Shown here: one piece after another, positions 5,009 through 5,315 of the stretch
How the letters are laid out: every line of letters begins with the position of its first letter
Numbering within the stretch: the first letter of the stretch is position 1
Source of the DNA: an uncultured Actinomycetes bacterium
GTDB taxonomy: Bacteria > Actinomycetota > Acidimicrobiia > Acidimicrobiales > Acidimicrobilacustridaceae
DNA: 5,315 nucleotides
Direction of reading: 5' to 3'
Assembly: GCA_945957335.1 (NCBI GenBank)
Contig: CAMFLJ010000270.1
Span: forward strand, 1-5,315
Notes under the pieces: model-generated
What the model was told of the DNA's origin: nothing
Seen by the model: only the letters and a program-made list of their open reading frames with translations
Database searches by the model: none
Program-made: the position numbers and the translations under genes

Positions 5009-5315
5009 ATGAGCGATTCGTGGCAGGGACCGGGTTGGCGCAAGGCCGACGACGGCAAGTGGTACCCGAGCGGCGAGTCGTTCGAGCCCGCGCCCCCGCC
5101 GCCTCCCGCGGCCGCGCCGACCGCGCCACCACCCGGGGCCCCGCCTCCACCTCCGCCCCCTCCTCCCCAGGCCCCCGGTGGGCCGCCTCCGCCCGGCCTG
5201 CCCACCCACCCGCCTCCGGGCGCGGGCGGCGCCTGGCCCGCCCCCGGCCGGGGCCTCGTCGCCGCACCCGCGATCCAGCACCCGGTCCGCACCAACCACT
5301 CCGGTTGGCTCCAGG
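5009..5315 (+). CDS. 5' part of a DUF2510-type protein with proline-rich region (3'-truncated by window edge)
   Basis: The frame opens at the ATG at 5009 and has no stop before the window ends; 102 residues are visible. The protein begins M-S-D-S-W-Q-G-P-G-W-R-K-A-D-D-G-K-W-Y-P, the short tryptophan-containing motif of DUF2510-type N-termini in actinobacterial proteins. Such motifs usually sit at the cytoplasmic end of a protein with membrane segments further on. Here the second position of the usual W-W pair is Arg11. Residues about 27-70 are a low-complexity stretch of Pro, Ala and Gly with runs of up to nine prolines, likely a flexible linker. After that the sequence becomes mixed (V-R-T-N-H-S-G-W), possibly approaching the next domain. 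The ribosome binding site is poor: GGGACGG only 3 bases before the ATG. The function is unknown and the membrane part, if any, is outside the window. Confidence 0.8.
   Translation, partial: MSDSWQGPGWRKADDGKWYPSGESFEPAPPPPPAAAPTAPPPGAPPPPPPPPPQAPGGPPPPGLPTHPPPGAGGAWPAPGRGLVAAPAIQHPVRTNHSGWLQ

Noticed and set aside
5095..5230. C-rich, proline-coding stretch as a DNA repeat array
   Set aside because: The units are irregular codons for proline and are explained by the protein's low-complexity region, with no fixed repeat length.
4119..5299. Large minus-strand frames opposite the hemerythrin and the last gene
   Set aside because: Gly/Arg-rich shadows covering a gene with clear hemerythrin ligands; no start site or motif supports them.

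Overview
The window is very GC-rich DNA with a strong third-position G/C bias. That bias leaves long spurious open frames opposite and beside the real genes. The protein repertoire points to an actinobacterium, and the partial gene at the right edge begins with a GPGW...DGKWYP motif of the DUF2510 type that is frequent in Acidimicrobiia-like actinobacteria. The lineage call is an inference from style and one motif; there is no rRNA or marker gene here.

Left part (1-2833, all + strand): the 3' end of an unrecognised acidic protein gene; a complete ATP-grasp ligase-like gene of the DcsG (O-ureido-serine cyclo-ligase-like) type; and a complete carotenoid cleavage oxygenase (RPE65/CCD family) with all four iron-binding histidines and three second-shell glutamates visible. 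The ATP-grasp and oxygenase genes are separated by about 100 bases, and the oxygenase has its own strong Shine-Dalgarno site.

Middle (2834-4122): a convergent intergenic region carries a long nested hairpin, probably a bidirectional terminator. It is followed by two minus-strand genes that overlap by GTGA. Both encode small bitopic membrane proteins with short or proline-rich cytoplasmic N-termini and alanine-rich helical domains predicted outside the membrane. They share an L-A-T-x-T-x-Q-R-D motif and look like a translationally coupled, possibly paralogous pair of unknown function.

Right part (4123-5315): a divergent promoter region with short palindromes separates that pair from a + strand hemerythrin/HHE di-iron protein, which carries an extra C-terminal Rho-N/SAP-like helical module. 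A GC-rich hairpin with a single bulged A follows it. The last gene, running off the window, is a DUF2510-type protein with a long proline-rich stretch.

No tRNA, rRNA, mobile element, CRISPR array or phage gene was seen. No stretch longer than about 190 bases lacks a gene. I do not see a clear multi-gene novel system. The most distinctive items are the coupled membrane-protein pair, divergent from a hemerythrin, and the hemerythrin's C-terminal extension.
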